From assembly GCA_021795575.1 (NCBI GenBank), contig JAJYPH010000003.1, forward strand, positions 1 through 58,707: DNA of 58,707 nt, written 5' to 3'. This DNA comes from Bacillota bacterium. Its GTDB lineage: Bacteria > Bacillota > Sulfobacillia > Sulfobacillales > JAIMBI01. The position numbers were made by a program, and so were the translations under genes. Each line of letters starts with the position of its first letter. Position 1 is the first letter of the stretch. The notes below the pieces were generated by a model. The model saw nothing but the letters and a program-made list of their open reading frames with translations, was not told where the DNA came from and did no database searches. Below, piece by piece: positions 42,754 through 50,992 of this stretch.

Positions 42754-42781
42754 AGTATATCACAATATAAGAATATCTCAA
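42754..42781 (-). promoter_or_regulatory. Promoter of the HMA gene in an AT-rich patch
   Basis: On the minus strand TTGAGA (42781-42776) and TATACT (42759-42754) lie 16 nt apart. The 27 bp around them are AT-rich in a very GC-rich region, as expected of a regulated metal-response promoter. The start would be near 42747, leaving a leader of about 14 nt. Symmetry is poor, so no operator family is assigned. Confidence 0.65.
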
Positions 42782-42905
42782 GCGGCATGCCTCTCACGGC
42801 CGCGACCGACCTGCCCTCCGCGTCTGACATAGCCTGGCCTCCGATCCGCACATAGTGGAGAGGCACGCTAGAACGCCGGCGGTGGCCAACAAAGGAGGGC
42901 ATGCG

Positions 42906-43439
42906 TTGCTCAATCTGGTGGACGCCATCTCCGTGTGGGCGGTGCCCATGCTGCTGGGCGTCATCCCGCTCTACGGCCTCATCAAGGGCGTCCCGGTCTA
43001 CGAGGTGTTCGTCGAAGGCGCGGAAGAAGGATTCAAGATGGCCGTCATGATGATCCCCTTCATCGTCGGCATTCTGGTGGCGCTGTCCGTGTTTGAGGCG
43101 TCTGGCGCGCTGGATTGGGTCATCGCGCGGCTATCCGGGCCGCTCGCCCTTTTGGGAGTGCCTGCCCCGGTGGTGCCCCTGATGCTGGTGCGGCCCATCT
43201 CCGGGGGGGCGGCGTTGGGCATTGCCACGGGCTTGTTGCAGAAGTACGGCCCCGACTCGCTGATCGGGCGGGTGGCCTCCACCCTACAGTCCAGCACCGA
43301 CACCACGTTTTACGTTCTCACGCTGTACTTTGGCAGCGTGGGCATTCGCAAGACCCGCTACGCCCTGAAGGTGGCCCTCGTGGGCGACCTGGCCGGGTTC
43401 GTGGCGGCTCTCGTCATCTGCCATGCGCTGTGGGGTTAG
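42906..43439 (+). CDS. spmB: Spore maturation protein B
   Basis: SpmA and SpmB are membrane proteins that dehydrate the spore core. The TTG at 42906 follows AAAGGAGGG and gives 177 residues, as in Bacillus (178). It has PLYGLIKGVPVYEVFVEGAEEG, LVRPISGGAALG and LQSSTDTTFYVLTLYFGSVG, all near-identical to known SpmB. It is the only spm gene on this strand and overlaps the end of spmA by 4 nt. Confidence 0.93.
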   Translation: MLNLVDAISVWAVPMLLGVIPLYGLIKGVPVYEVFVEGAEEGFKMAVMMIPFIVGILVALSVFEASGALDWVIARLSGPLALLGVPAPVVPLMLVRPISGGAALGIATGLLQKYGPDSLIGRVASTLQSSTDTTFYVLTLYFGSVGIRKTRYALKVALVGDLAGFVAALVICHALWG

Positions 43440-44017
43440 GGCCCCGTCCTTCCCTGACGCCACCGATACCACCGGTCGGCCGCAATCGCCACCACCATCG
43501 CGGCCGTCGTCGCCAAGATCGTGGGCCCCACGATGTCCGCGGGGGCTCGCGACCCGGCCGCGACGCGCAGCGCGATGACCGACGCCGGCACGAGATTCAG
43601 GGCCGCCGTGTTGAGCGCAATAAACGTGATCATGGACACCGACGCGGTGTCGGGTGACTCCTGGGTCTCTTTGAGTTCCTGCATGGCCTTTAAGCCAAAC
43701 GGGGTGGCGGCACTGCCCATGCCCAGCATGTTCGCCACCAGATTCATGGACATGTTGCCCAGTGCCGGGGTGTTGCGCGGCAGCTCGGGAAACAGCCGCC
43801 GCAGGACGGGCGCCAGCAGCTGCGCCAGCTGCTCCATCAGGCCGGAGCGTTCGGCGATGCGCGCCATGCCCAGCCACAGGGTCATGATGCCGACGAAGCC
43901 GAGGGCCACCTCCACCCCTTTGCCGGCGGCCGTCATGGCCGCTTGAACCACCTCGGGCAGCGTCCCCGCCAGCGCGGCCACCACCAGGCCGCCCACCAGC
44001 AGCACCACCCACACCAC
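43436..44017 (-). CDS. spmA: Spore maturation protein A
   Basis: The 193-residue protein is SpmA: SGLMEQLAQLLAPVLRRLFP, NLVANMLGMGSAATPFGLKAM and DTASVSMITFIALNTAALNL are typical. The GTG at 44017 has only a weak GGGGCGAG before it, and the start may lie a few codons further upstream at ATT or GTG. SpmA and SpmB genes converge here instead of being in an spmA-spmB operon. Confidence 0.92.
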   Translation of the reverse strand: MVWVVLLVGGLVVAALAGTLPEVVQAAMTAAGKGVEVALGFVGIMTLWLGMARIAERSGLMEQLAQLLAPVLRRLFPELPRNTPALGNMSMNLVANMLGMGSAATPFGLKAMQELKETQESPDTASVSMITFIALNTAALNLVPASVIALRVAAGSRAPADIVGPTILATTAAMVVAIAADRWYRWRQGRTGP

Positions 44018-44057
44018 GTTAATCGTCGCGCTCGCCCCGGTGACACGATATGCGGGG

Positions 44058-44708
44058 CTAGGACAAATCCAACACCGGGAGCAACCGAGCTACCCACTCT
44101 CGTTCCGGCAGCACGCCCGACCACTCGGCGCGCCACGTCTCGGCGCCGTCGGTCATGCTCACGCGGGGCAGCCCCTCCCCGTGGCCCGGGACCGCCAACC
44201 CATCCACAACCAGGGTCCGGACGCGGTCGGGGGCGGCGGCCGCCCACCGCTCGGCCACCCGGATGGCGTGGGGACAGTACGGACAGTTGGCACTCGCCTC
44301 CACGCGCACGACGATCGGCCGTGTCAGGCGGGGCAGCACGGGTGCCAACAGCGCCGGCACCTGCCGGTCGGACACGCTCAGGTACCGCACGTGGGCCACC
44401 ACCGTCTGGAACACATAGCCCGCCGGCACGACTGTGAGCCTGGTGCCGCTGTCGCGGCCAGCCGCATCGAAAAACACGGCCGTCGGGCGACTCGCGATGC
44501 CCAAGGCCGCTGCCCGGGCGTCGTCCGGCCCGTAGTGGCGACGCACGACCAAGCGCTGATGGGCTCTGGCCGCCGCCGCCGTCCAAATGGCGTCGGCCCG
44601 CCGCGACGCCTCCCCGGGATCGAGAAACAGATCGACTGTCACCGTTCCGGTCAGGCCCCGCCACATCAGGGCCAGGGTGCGCCGATCCCGGTGGTCAAAG
44701 GTGGGCAC
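44058..44708 (-). CDS. Tandem thioredoxin-fold (PDO/AhpF-N-like) protein
   Basis: The 216-residue protein (GTG at 44708) has two thioredoxin-like halves. The second carries CPYCP (Cys142, Cys145) after VVRVEASA, the glutaredoxin-type site. The first half has no cysteine, though its strand order (VTVDLFLD, RPTAVFF) fits the fold. This is how the N-terminal domain of AhpF is built, and is close to the archaeal protein disulphide oxidoreductases. It overlaps the rhodanese by 14 nt. Confidence 0.65.
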   Translation of the reverse strand: MPTFDHRDRRTLALMWRGLTGTVTVDLFLDPGEASRRADAIWTAAAARAHQRLVVRRHYGPDDARAAALGIASRPTAVFFDAAGRDSGTRLTVVPAGYVFQTVVAHVRYLSVSDRQVPALLAPVLPRLTRPIVVRVEASANCPYCPHAIRVAERWAAAAPDRVRTLVVDGLAVPGHGEGLPRVSMTDGAETWRAEWSGVLPEREWVARLLPVLDLS

Positions 44709-45096
44709 GGGCGCTCGTCTGATCCAAGCCGGCGGCGCAGTGGCCGGCCCACCCGAGCATACCGCCCTTGAGCCAGTGCACGTCGCGAAACTGCCGCGTG
44801 TGCAAAAAGCGCACCGCCTGCAGCGACCGGTAGCCCGTCCGGCACACCAACACCACGCGGTCCTCGGGCGACCAGCGGTGGTGCTGCTGGCGGAGCCGCA
44901 TCCAGGGCACCGACACCGCGCCGTCCACATGCCCGCGGTTGAACTCCTCTTGTGAGCGGAGGTCGGCGACGACCACGGGCCCCTGCTGGCGCCAGTGTTC
45001 CAACTGCTGCGGGGTGACGCCCTTGACGGACAGCCACGGGCGCAACTGAGTCCACGCGCCTAGAGCCAACAGCCCTACGACCAAAATGCCGAGCAT
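44695..45096 (-). CDS. Membrane-anchored rhodanese
   Basis: The 133-residue protein has an N-terminal helix (about 1-17) and a single rhodanese domain with active-site loop CRTGYRS (Cys85). It should transfer sulfane sulfur. Anchoring suggests that it faces the membrane surface. It sits between the end-joining operon and the CPYC protein and overlaps the latter. Confidence 0.82.
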   Translation of the reverse strand: MLGILVVGLLALGAWTQLRPWLSVKGVTPQQLEHWRQQGPVVVADLRSQEEFNRGHVDGAVSVPWMRLRQQHHRWSPEDRVVLVCRTGYRSLQAVRFLHTRQFRDVHWLKGGMLGWAGHCAAGLDQTSARAHL

Positions 45097-45163
45097 GCTT
45101 GCCGCTGCCTTTCTCCGACCCGGTTGTGCCTCCAGTGTAGCACGCGCGCGCGGGATCTCGACC

Positions 45164-46729
45164 TCAAAAGCGCCCGAGCCCGGGCGGGTCCAGCCATTGC
45201 ACCCGCGCCTGGGCAGCCCGAAATTCGTGCGCGACCCGGTCCAGGCGCGCCTCGACTTCGTCGGGGGTGTCCGCTGTCATGGCGATGGCTAAGAGCCGTC
45301 CCTCCAAGCTCCGTCCCCGGTGCTCCAGGTGGCGCAGGATCACATCCAGTTCGCCCACCACCTCGCGGAACAGGTCGATCTTTTCATGGAGCAGATGCAG
45401 GATCTGCTCCTCGATGGTCTGCGCGGCAAACAAGTTGTAGATGTGGCAGACGGATGACTGCCCCAGCCGGTGCACGCGCCCGATGCGCTGTTCAATGCGC
45501 ATGGGATTCCACGGCAGGTCATAATTCACCACGCGATGGCACCACTGCAGGTTGAGTCCCTGGCTGCCCGCCTCCGTGGACACCAGTACACCCCGCGGCG
45601 TGTGCTGGAACCATGTGAGCCTCCGCTCCCGCTCGGGCGGGGTGTGGTGCCCGGCAAAGGCCGCCGCGGGTATCCCCCCCGCGTTGAGATGGGCCACCAG
45701 CATGTCCTGCGTGGCGCGGAACTCGGTGAACACCAGCGCGGGCGCCTCCAGATACTGCAGCAGATTCGCCAGGGCGCGGGCCTTGGCGGGCAGCGCGACG
45801 GCGCGGGCCAGAGCCAGCAGGTCCCCTTGCGCGCCGCCCAGCCAGTCGGTGCCGGCCAGCGTGGCCGCCAGTGCCTGCGGGCTGGAGCACAGTTCCCGCT
45901 GGATGGTCAGAATGGGGAGCAGGTTGCCGTGCCCGGCGAGCCGCTCCGCGTAGACGGCGCGGAGGTGCTGGGACAGGCGCTCGTACAATGTCCGTTCGGC
46001 GGACGTCAGCTCAATGGGGAGCAGGGTCACCTCCCGGGCCGGCAGCGACAGGCCCACCTCCTGGTGCCGATGGCGCACCATCACGCGGGCCAGCAGTGCC
46101 CGAAGCGCCGCGGTGTTTCGGGGCGTGCGGGGCGCGAGGATAAATTGGCGGTAAAAGTCGAGATACGAACCGAATAAGTTCGGGGACACCAGCGTCACCA
46201 AACTGAACAGCTCCGTCAGTCGATTCTCCAGCGGGGTGGCCGTGAGCAGCAGGGTGTGCCGGCGGTGGATCGCCTGCACCAGCGCGAAGTTTTGGGTGCG
46301 AGGATTCTTGAGGTGGTGCGCCTCATCCACCACCAGCAAATCCCATGTCCGCCCCAGCACGGCCTCGCGGAGGCGCCCCCGCTTGGCCGCGTCCAGGGAC
46401 AACATGGTGATCGACGCCCCAGCCTCGGGATGCGTGGTGCTCATCCAGCCAAATTTGCTGCGCCACTCATCGCGCCACTGAGACACCAAGCCCGCGGGCG
46501 CCAGCACCAGGGTGGCATCCCCGCGTCCCCGCGCGGCCAGTTCCGCCCGCACCAGGCCCGCTTCCACCGTCTTTCCCAGCCCCACCTCGTCCGCCAGAAT
46601 CGCGCTGCCCCCCAACTCCTGCACGACCACGCGGGCGGTTTCCACCTGATGCCCATACACCGCCAGACCCTCGCGGGTGCGTCCCTCGACGAACGCTCCG
46701 CCCGCCAGCTGGGCCAGTTGACTTTCCAT
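45164..46729 (-). CDS. SNF2-family ATPase, RapA-like
   Basis: The 521-residue protein is a full SF2 Snf2 motor: DEVGLGKTVEAG (Walker A, 47-58), DEAHHLKN (135-142), LLTATPLENR and RIGRVHRLGQ (motif VI). ATP-driven translocation on double-stranded DNA is expected. AAAGGAG precedes the ATG at 46729, 35 nt after the LigD polymerase gene, so it belongs to the end-joining operon. No extra nuclease or DNA-binding domain is visible. A SWIM protein at 37110 may be its partner. Confidence 0.88.
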   Translation of the reverse strand: MESQLAQLAGGAFVEGRTREGLAVYGHQVETARVVVQELGGSAILADEVGLGKTVEAGLVRAELAARGRGDATLVLAPAGLVSQWRDEWRSKFGWMSTTHPEAGASITMLSLDAAKRGRLREAVLGRTWDLLVVDEAHHLKNPRTQNFALVQAIHRRHTLLLTATPLENRLTELFSLVTLVSPNLFGSYLDFYRQFILAPRTPRNTAALRALLARVMVRHRHQEVGLSLPAREVTLLPIELTSAERTLYERLSQHLRAVYAERLAGHGNLLPILTIQRELCSSPQALAATLAGTDWLGGAQGDLLALARAVALPAKARALANLLQYLEAPALVFTEFRATQDMLVAHLNAGGIPAAAFAGHHTPPERERRLTWFQHTPRGVLVSTEAGSQGLNLQWCHRVVNYDLPWNPMRIEQRIGRVHRLGQSSVCHIYNLFAAQTIEEQILHLLHEKIDLFREVVGELDVILRHLEHRGRSLEGRLLAIAMTADTPDEVEARLDRVAHEFRAAQARVQWLDPPGLGRF

Positions 46730-46764
46730 GTCCGGTCTCCTTTCGATGCTTCTGGGTCTCCGCG

Positions 46765-47628
46765 TCAGCGCGGCGGCGCCGGCCGCACCACGCGGCGCAG
46801 GTCCACCGCACTGGGAACGCCGGCCCGGTCCAGCGCCCGCCCCAGGTCGATGGCCGGGCCCCGCTCCCACGCCGGCAGTTGGGGCCGACGCAGCACGGTG
46901 GCCACGGTGACCGCATGGGGATCCAACGTGGGCAGGGCGGCGAAACTGGTGGGCCAGCTGACCGGTGCCGGTTCAATCGCCCGCACCCCGTACACCGCGG
47001 CCATCGTCCGGTGCGCCCCGTTCTGGAGGTAGTCCAGGTAGACCCGGGGGCCGCGCTCGCTCACGCGGCGCGTCACCGTGACGCCCTTGGGCCACAGTAC
47101 GCACGCGACCCGGGCCAGGCGCTCCATGGCCAGCGTGGCCTCTACCGCTGGCGTGGGTTCAATCGGCACCATCACGTGGACGCCACGGCGTCCCGAGGTT
47201 TTGACCTGCATCGGCAGCCCGACGTGGTCAAACAGGGTGGCCACGACGCGGACGGCGTCCACCACGTCCGCCCAGCCGGCCGGTGGATTCGGATCCAGGT
47301 CCATCACCGCCCAGTCATGCTCTGCCGGACCGGGGACCTCCGGGCTGGCGTGCCCCAGCGGCACGTGAAATTCGATCGCGCCCAACGCTACCCATCGGAG
47401 CAGCTCGGCCGGCTCCTCAATCCGAATGGGCTGGCGCCGGCCCGCCCGCTCCTGGTGCTTTTGAAAAAAGCCGGCGTGTGCCACCCCCCGGGGGTACCGC
47501 ACCAGAGTCACGGCGCGGCCCCGGCACGCTCCCACCACGCCCTCGGCCACGTGCTCGTAGTAGCGCAGCACGTCCGCGCGGCGGAGGCCGGCCCCGGGAA
47601 ACAGGACGCGGTCCCGCCCACCGCTCAC
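46765..47628 (-). CDS. ligD: LigD polymerase/primase domain protein
   Basis: This is the archaeo-eukaryotic primase-type polymerase (PolDom) of bacterial end joining, which fills in broken DNA ends, often with ribonucleotides. Of 287 residues, DLDP (Asp110, Asp112) and YLDYLQN supply metal ligands and TSGRRGVHVMVPI is the signature. A GTG start overlaps the ligase stop (GTGA). It stands alone instead of being fused to the ligase. Confidence 0.9.
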   Translation of the reverse strand: MSGGRDRVLFPGAGLRRADVLRYYEHVAEGVVGACRGRAVTLVRYPRGVAHAGFFQKHQERAGRRQPIRIEEPAELLRWVALGAIEFHVPLGHASPEVPGPAEHDWAVMDLDPNPPAGWADVVDAVRVVATLFDHVGLPMQVKTSGRRGVHVMVPIEPTPAVEATLAMERLARVACVLWPKGVTVTRRVSERGPRVYLDYLQNGAHRTMAAVYGVRAIEPAPVSWPTSFAALPTLDPHAVTVATVLRRPQLPAWERGPAIDLGRALDRAGVPSAVDLRRVVRPAPPR

Positions 47629-48431
47629 GGCGAGGCGCTCCCATAGCCGCGAAACACAGCGTGGCGCAGCCGCCCACCCGGCGTGCGCGCTCGATACCGG
47701 ACGGTGGCCAGAATCCCCGGCGGCAGGTCTCGCCGCGCCCCCTCCGGCGGCGGCTGGACCCCGATGGGGGCCGTCGGCACCCGCACGCGAGCCAGGATGG
47801 GCCACTGTCCCACCGCTCCCACGTCCGCGAGCCAGCGCCCTCCCTGAGTCGTCAGCGCACGGACCTCCACAGTCAGGTCTTCCCCGTGGACGAATTTTCT
47901 CCAGGCCGGCGTGCGCCGACCCGGCCAGTACCGGCTGCGCCGCCGCTTGCCCACGACTCCCTCCAGGCCGAGCCGCCTGGTCGCGTGGAACAAGTCCTCG
48001 CCCCGCTCCGGCACCCCCGGGCACACCATCACCGGTCCGCCGGGACGCACCACCGCCTCCAGGTGCTCCCGCCGCACCGCCCACGGCTCCGCCAGCAGCC
48101 ATCCGCTTCGGTCGTAGAGGCAGTCAAACAGCACCAGCACCAGCTCGCCGCGCCCCCGCGTGAGCGCATGAAAGTCCACGCGCCCCTCGTGCCAGGCCAC
48201 CACCTCGCCATCCAGCACCGCCGGTGCGTGCACGGCCTCCGCCGCCGCGCTGAGCGTGGGGAACCGCTCCAGCAGGCTTTCACCCTGGCGAGATCGGATG
48301 CTCACCCGGTCCGTCACGGCGAGCTGCGCCCGGAAGCCATCCCACTTGGGCTCAAACCACCACTCCGGGTCGCTGAAGGCGGCCGGCGCCGAAACGGCCA
48401 GCATCGGCGGCACAAAGGCTTGAGGGTCCAT
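47625..48431 (-). CDS. ligD: LigD ATP-dependent DNA ligase domain protein
   Basis: The 268-residue ligase has motif I EPKWDGFRA (Lys29, adenylation), DGEVVAW, and motif IV EGVVGKRR followed by the OB-fold region (VRALTTQGGRWLADVG). The ATG follows the ku stop with no gap. A nuclease (PE) domain is absent. Together with the next gene it equals the ligase and polymerase halves of LigD. Confidence 0.9.
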   Translation of the reverse strand: MDPQAFVPPMLAVSAPAAFSDPEWWFEPKWDGFRAQLAVTDRVSIRSRQGESLLERFPTLSAAAEAVHAPAVLDGEVVAWHEGRVDFHALTRGRGELVLVLFDCLYDRSGWLLAEPWAVRREHLEAVVRPGGPVMVCPGVPERGEDLFHATRRLGLEGVVGKRRRSRYWPGRRTPAWRKFVHGEDLTVEVRALTTQGGRWLADVGAVGQWPILARVRVPTAPIGVQPPPEGARRDLPPGILATVRYRARTPGGRLRHAVFRGYGSASP

Positions 48432-49217
48432 TCAGCGCGCGGCGGCGGCCCCGGATGCCGCACCCACCGCCTCGAGGGAACGCGAAAGCTGCTCCACCAG
48501 GCTCTCCAGGCCGGCTGCTGGCGGCGGCGTGACGGCGCCCCCCGCTTGTGCCCGCGCGACCAGGTCCGCCATCAGGCGGGCGCGCGCCTCGTCCGGATAT
48601 TGAGCGGGCCGAAACGGCTCCGACAACTGGTCCACCAGGGCCAGCGCCATCTTTTCTTCCCGATCCGACGTTGGCGCGGCGCCCTCCGTGCCGAAGTGCG
48701 CACCCTCTCGGCGGACGGACTCGGGCCAGTGCATGGTGTGCAGCATCAGCGCGCCGGTGCCGTAGGGCCGAACGACCGCCAGCCGCGGCCGTGCGCGCGC
48801 CGTCATCCGCGCCACGGCCACCTGGTGCCGGCTGGCCATGGCGCGCGCCAGCAACTGATAAGCCTTCTGCCCGCCGGTCTGGGCGTTCAGCCAATACGCC
48901 CGGTCAAAGTACACCGGATCCAAGTCGGCCAGCGGATGAAACGTCAGCACCGCAATCGTGCGATCTTTGGGTCCCGGGTCCCGACCTTCCTCGTCCAGCG
49001 GCACCATGCGACCGTCCGGGAGGACGGCCCCCCGCACCAGGTCGGCGGGCTCCAGCAGCCGATCGCACGCGGGACAATGCTTTGGGTACCGCACCCGCTC
49101 ACCGCAGTCTCGATGAATCCAGTGCGTTTCCACGCCCTCGTCGCTCACCGCGCGGTACAGCGACACGGGGATGGACACCAGGCCGAATCCCAATACCCCT
49201 TTGAACAGCCTGCGCAC
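48432..49217 (-). CDS. ku: Non-homologous end-joining protein Ku
   Basis: Ku dimers bind DNA double-strand ends and recruit LigD. The GTG at 49217 gives 261 residues: LFKGVLGFGLVSIPVSLYRA at the start, the zinc-like cysteines DCGERVRYPKHCPAC, and the core ending with FRPAQYPDEARARL. An alanine-rich C-terminal tail follows. It is the first gene of the end-joining operon, and gerW lies 80 nt upstream. Confidence 0.92.
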   Translation of the reverse strand: MRRLFKGVLGFGLVSIPVSLYRAVSDEGVETHWIHRDCGERVRYPKHCPACDRLLEPADLVRGAVLPDGRMVPLDEEGRDPGPKDRTIAVLTFHPLADLDPVYFDRAYWLNAQTGGQKAYQLLARAMASRHQVAVARMTARARPRLAVVRPYGTGALMLHTMHWPESVRREGAHFGTEGAAPTSDREEKMALALVDQLSEPFRPAQYPDEARARLMADLVARAQAGGAVTPPPAAGLESLVEQLSRSLEAVGAASGAAAAR

Positions 49218-49297
49218 GGCCGCACCACCCTTTCCACCGCCTCTGGGGGATAGGGTGGCGCGCCCCGAGCGATTCACTCTGGCAAGTTTTTGAGCGG

Positions 49298-49804
49298 TCA
49301 GGGAGCCGCGTCGGACGAGGAAGGGTATGTGTAGCGGGACTCGTGGGGCTCTTTGGCGCCGCCCAGCCAATTTTGCACCTGCTCCACAATCTGCGGACCC
49401 GCTTCCAACAGGCGGTCCCACACGTCTCCGCCATCGACCGACAGCATGCGCACGGCATCCCCGCGCTGGACCAGAAATCCCATAGGTCGCACCGATACGC
49501 CCGCCCCGCTGCCCCCGCCAAACGGACGCGCCCCGACGGGACCGGTCGTGGTGCGGTCGGGACGCCAAAATTCCCCGCCCCCGGCCGCAAAGCCAAACGA
49601 CACGCGGGAGATGGGAATAATCGTGGTACCGTCTTCGGTGGACACGGGGCTCCCCACCACGGTGTTGACGTCTATCATCCCCTTGATGGATTCCATCGCG
49701 GTCTTCATCAGGCCTTCAATGGGATGCCCACCGGGATACCCAGCGGGATGCCCGTTGTTCTGGGTGCGGTCGTCGGGGTGGCGTATGGATTCACTGTTGC
49801 CCAT
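49298..49804 (-). CDS. gerW: GerW/YtfJ-family sporulation protein
   Basis: GerW is a small protein needed for normal spore germination. The ATG at 49804, after AGGAGG, gives 168 residues with an N-terminal polar stretch, then IKGMIDVNTVVGSPVSTEDG and IIPISRVSFGFAAGGGEF, the YtfJ signature; a glycine-rich middle and terminal SVRPMGFLV follow. It overlaps the DUF2953 gene by 14 nt, as in Bacillus ytfI-ytfJ. Confidence 0.9.
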   Translation of the reverse strand: MGNSESIRHPDDRTQNNGHPAGYPGGHPIEGLMKTAMESIKGMIDVNTVVGSPVSTEDGTTIIPISRVSFGFAAGGGEFWRPDRTTTGPVGARPFGGGSGAGVSVRPMGFLVQRGDAVRMLSVDGGDVWDRLLEAGPQIVEQVQNWLGGAKEPHESRYTYPSSSDAAP

Positions 49805-50408
49805 GGGCGTTCGCCTCCTGCTTCGGCGACCGCTGGAGCACCCACAGGCCCACCAGGATCGCCTGCATAATGTCACCCAGCCGAAACCGAAAAATACCAC
49901 CAATCCGCCCATGCCAGGCGAACTCGTCCGCGAGCGGATCAGCCTCCCAGCGCACGCGCAGATACTGCACCGCGAGGGGCACCAGCCGGGCCCCGTACCA
50001 CCAACCCAACACGGCTTCGGTCGCGCCCACCGCCACGGCGCTGCTGGCGGCGCCGCCGCATGCCATCCGCCCGCGGGACCACAGCCGCCCCGCGGGCGTC
50101 CGGCGAGCCAATACCGCACTGGCGGCGTTCAGCGCCGCCAAGCCGCTTCGACGCACGGCGCGGCCGCCGCCCGATGTCCGGTGGCCGGTGGGCGGGGCCG
50201 GAATCTTGAGGGCCGCGGCCAGCCGCTCCGGCCCCTCTGCGCCGGCCACCGACACGGTGGCCCGCCACGCGGCATTTGTGCCGACCCATTGAAAGCGCAC
50301 GGCCACCACGCGCCCCCACGCCCAGAGGCCCCACACCACCAGCGTGGTCGCGGCCGCGCCCCCTGTCCACAGCATGACCACAGCGTGCCCGGCCTTCCCC
50401 CAGGCCAT
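49791..50408 (-). CDS. DUF2953 membrane protein (YtfI-like)
   Basis: The 205-residue protein has a hydrophobic N-terminal helix (about 11-32) and a C-terminal segment (YLRVRWEADPLADEFAWHGR) of the type found in DUF2953 proteins. In Bacillus this family lies directly before ytfJ, and the order is kept here. Its function is unknown. The coupling to gerW suggests a sporulation role. Confidence 0.7.
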   Translation of the reverse strand: MAWGKAGHAVVMLWTGGAAATTLVVWGLWAWGRVVAVRFQWVGTNAAWRATVSVAGAEGPERLAAALKIPAPPTGHRTSGGGRAVRRSGLAALNAASAVLARRTPAGRLWSRGRMACGGAASSAVAVGATEAVLGWWYGARLVPLAVQYLRVRWEADPLADEFAWHGRIGGIFRFRLGDIMQAILVGLWVLQRSPKQEANAHGQQ

Positions 50409-50414
50409 GCGGCA

Positions 50415-50972
50415 TCACCGCGCGTTCCGCCACTCCTCCGACAGCATCGCGTAGACGGCCCAGTCAATGAACCGATCCCCGTGGCGGAAGGCGTGCCGGG
50501 CCACCCCCTCGCGACGAAATCCCAAACGCTCGGCCACAGCACAGCTGGCGCGGTTCTCCGGCTGCGCCGCAATGACGACGCGCTCGAACCCGCGGGGCCC
50601 CAACAGCTCGTCCACCACCGACCGCACGGCCCGGGTCATGATGCCCCGGCCCTGGGCCGACGCCGCGAGCCAATATCCCAGCGCGGTGGAGCGCGTACGC
50701 CACACGGTCGTGTTCATGCCGATGCCTCCGACGAGGACCCCCCGCTCCCAGATGCCCAGCGCCAGGATGCCCTCGTCCGCATACTGCCGCTGCGCTTGGT
50801 GAATAAAGGCCATGGCCGCGTCCCGGTTGTAGTCCGGCGTGGGCCAGGACAAAAAGCGCATCAGATGCTCCCGATTGGCCACGATGACCTCCGTCATCGC
50901 ATCCGCCATGTCGACCTCCCAGGGCGACAGTTCCAAGTCGCCATCCCCCGCCAGCTGATGGGCAAACCGCAC
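50415..50972 (-). CDS. GNAT acetyltransferase, RimJ/RimL type
   Basis: The 185-residue protein has the GNAT fold: the motif-A loop of the form SAQGRGIMTRAVR (about 109-121), and ASCAVAERLGFRREGVAR (motif B). RimL-type enzymes acetylate protein N-termini. The GTG at 50972 follows GGGAGG with 8 nt spacing. It lies 6 nt before the DUF2953 gene. The longer upstream frame is not coding. Confidence 0.88.
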   Translation of the reverse strand: MRFAHQLAGDGDLELSPWEVDMADAMTEVIVANREHLMRFLSWPTPDYNRDAAMAFIHQAQRQYADEGILALGIWERGVLVGGIGMNTTVWRTRSTALGYWLAASAQGRGIMTRAVRSVVDELLGPRGFERVVIAAQPENRASCAVAERLGFRREGVARHAFRHGDRFIDWAVYAMLSEEWRNAR

Positions 50973-50992
50973 AGGCAACCCTCCCGGACGCC

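Noticed and set aside
42754..42781. MerR-type operator in the HMA promoter
   Set aside because: MerR sites need a 19-20 nt spacer and good dyad symmetry; here the spacer is 16 and symmetry is poor.
42781..42905. Sigma-E promoter before spmB
   Set aside because: Two CATAG-like boxes occur, but the spacing is about 19 nt, too long for the pattern.
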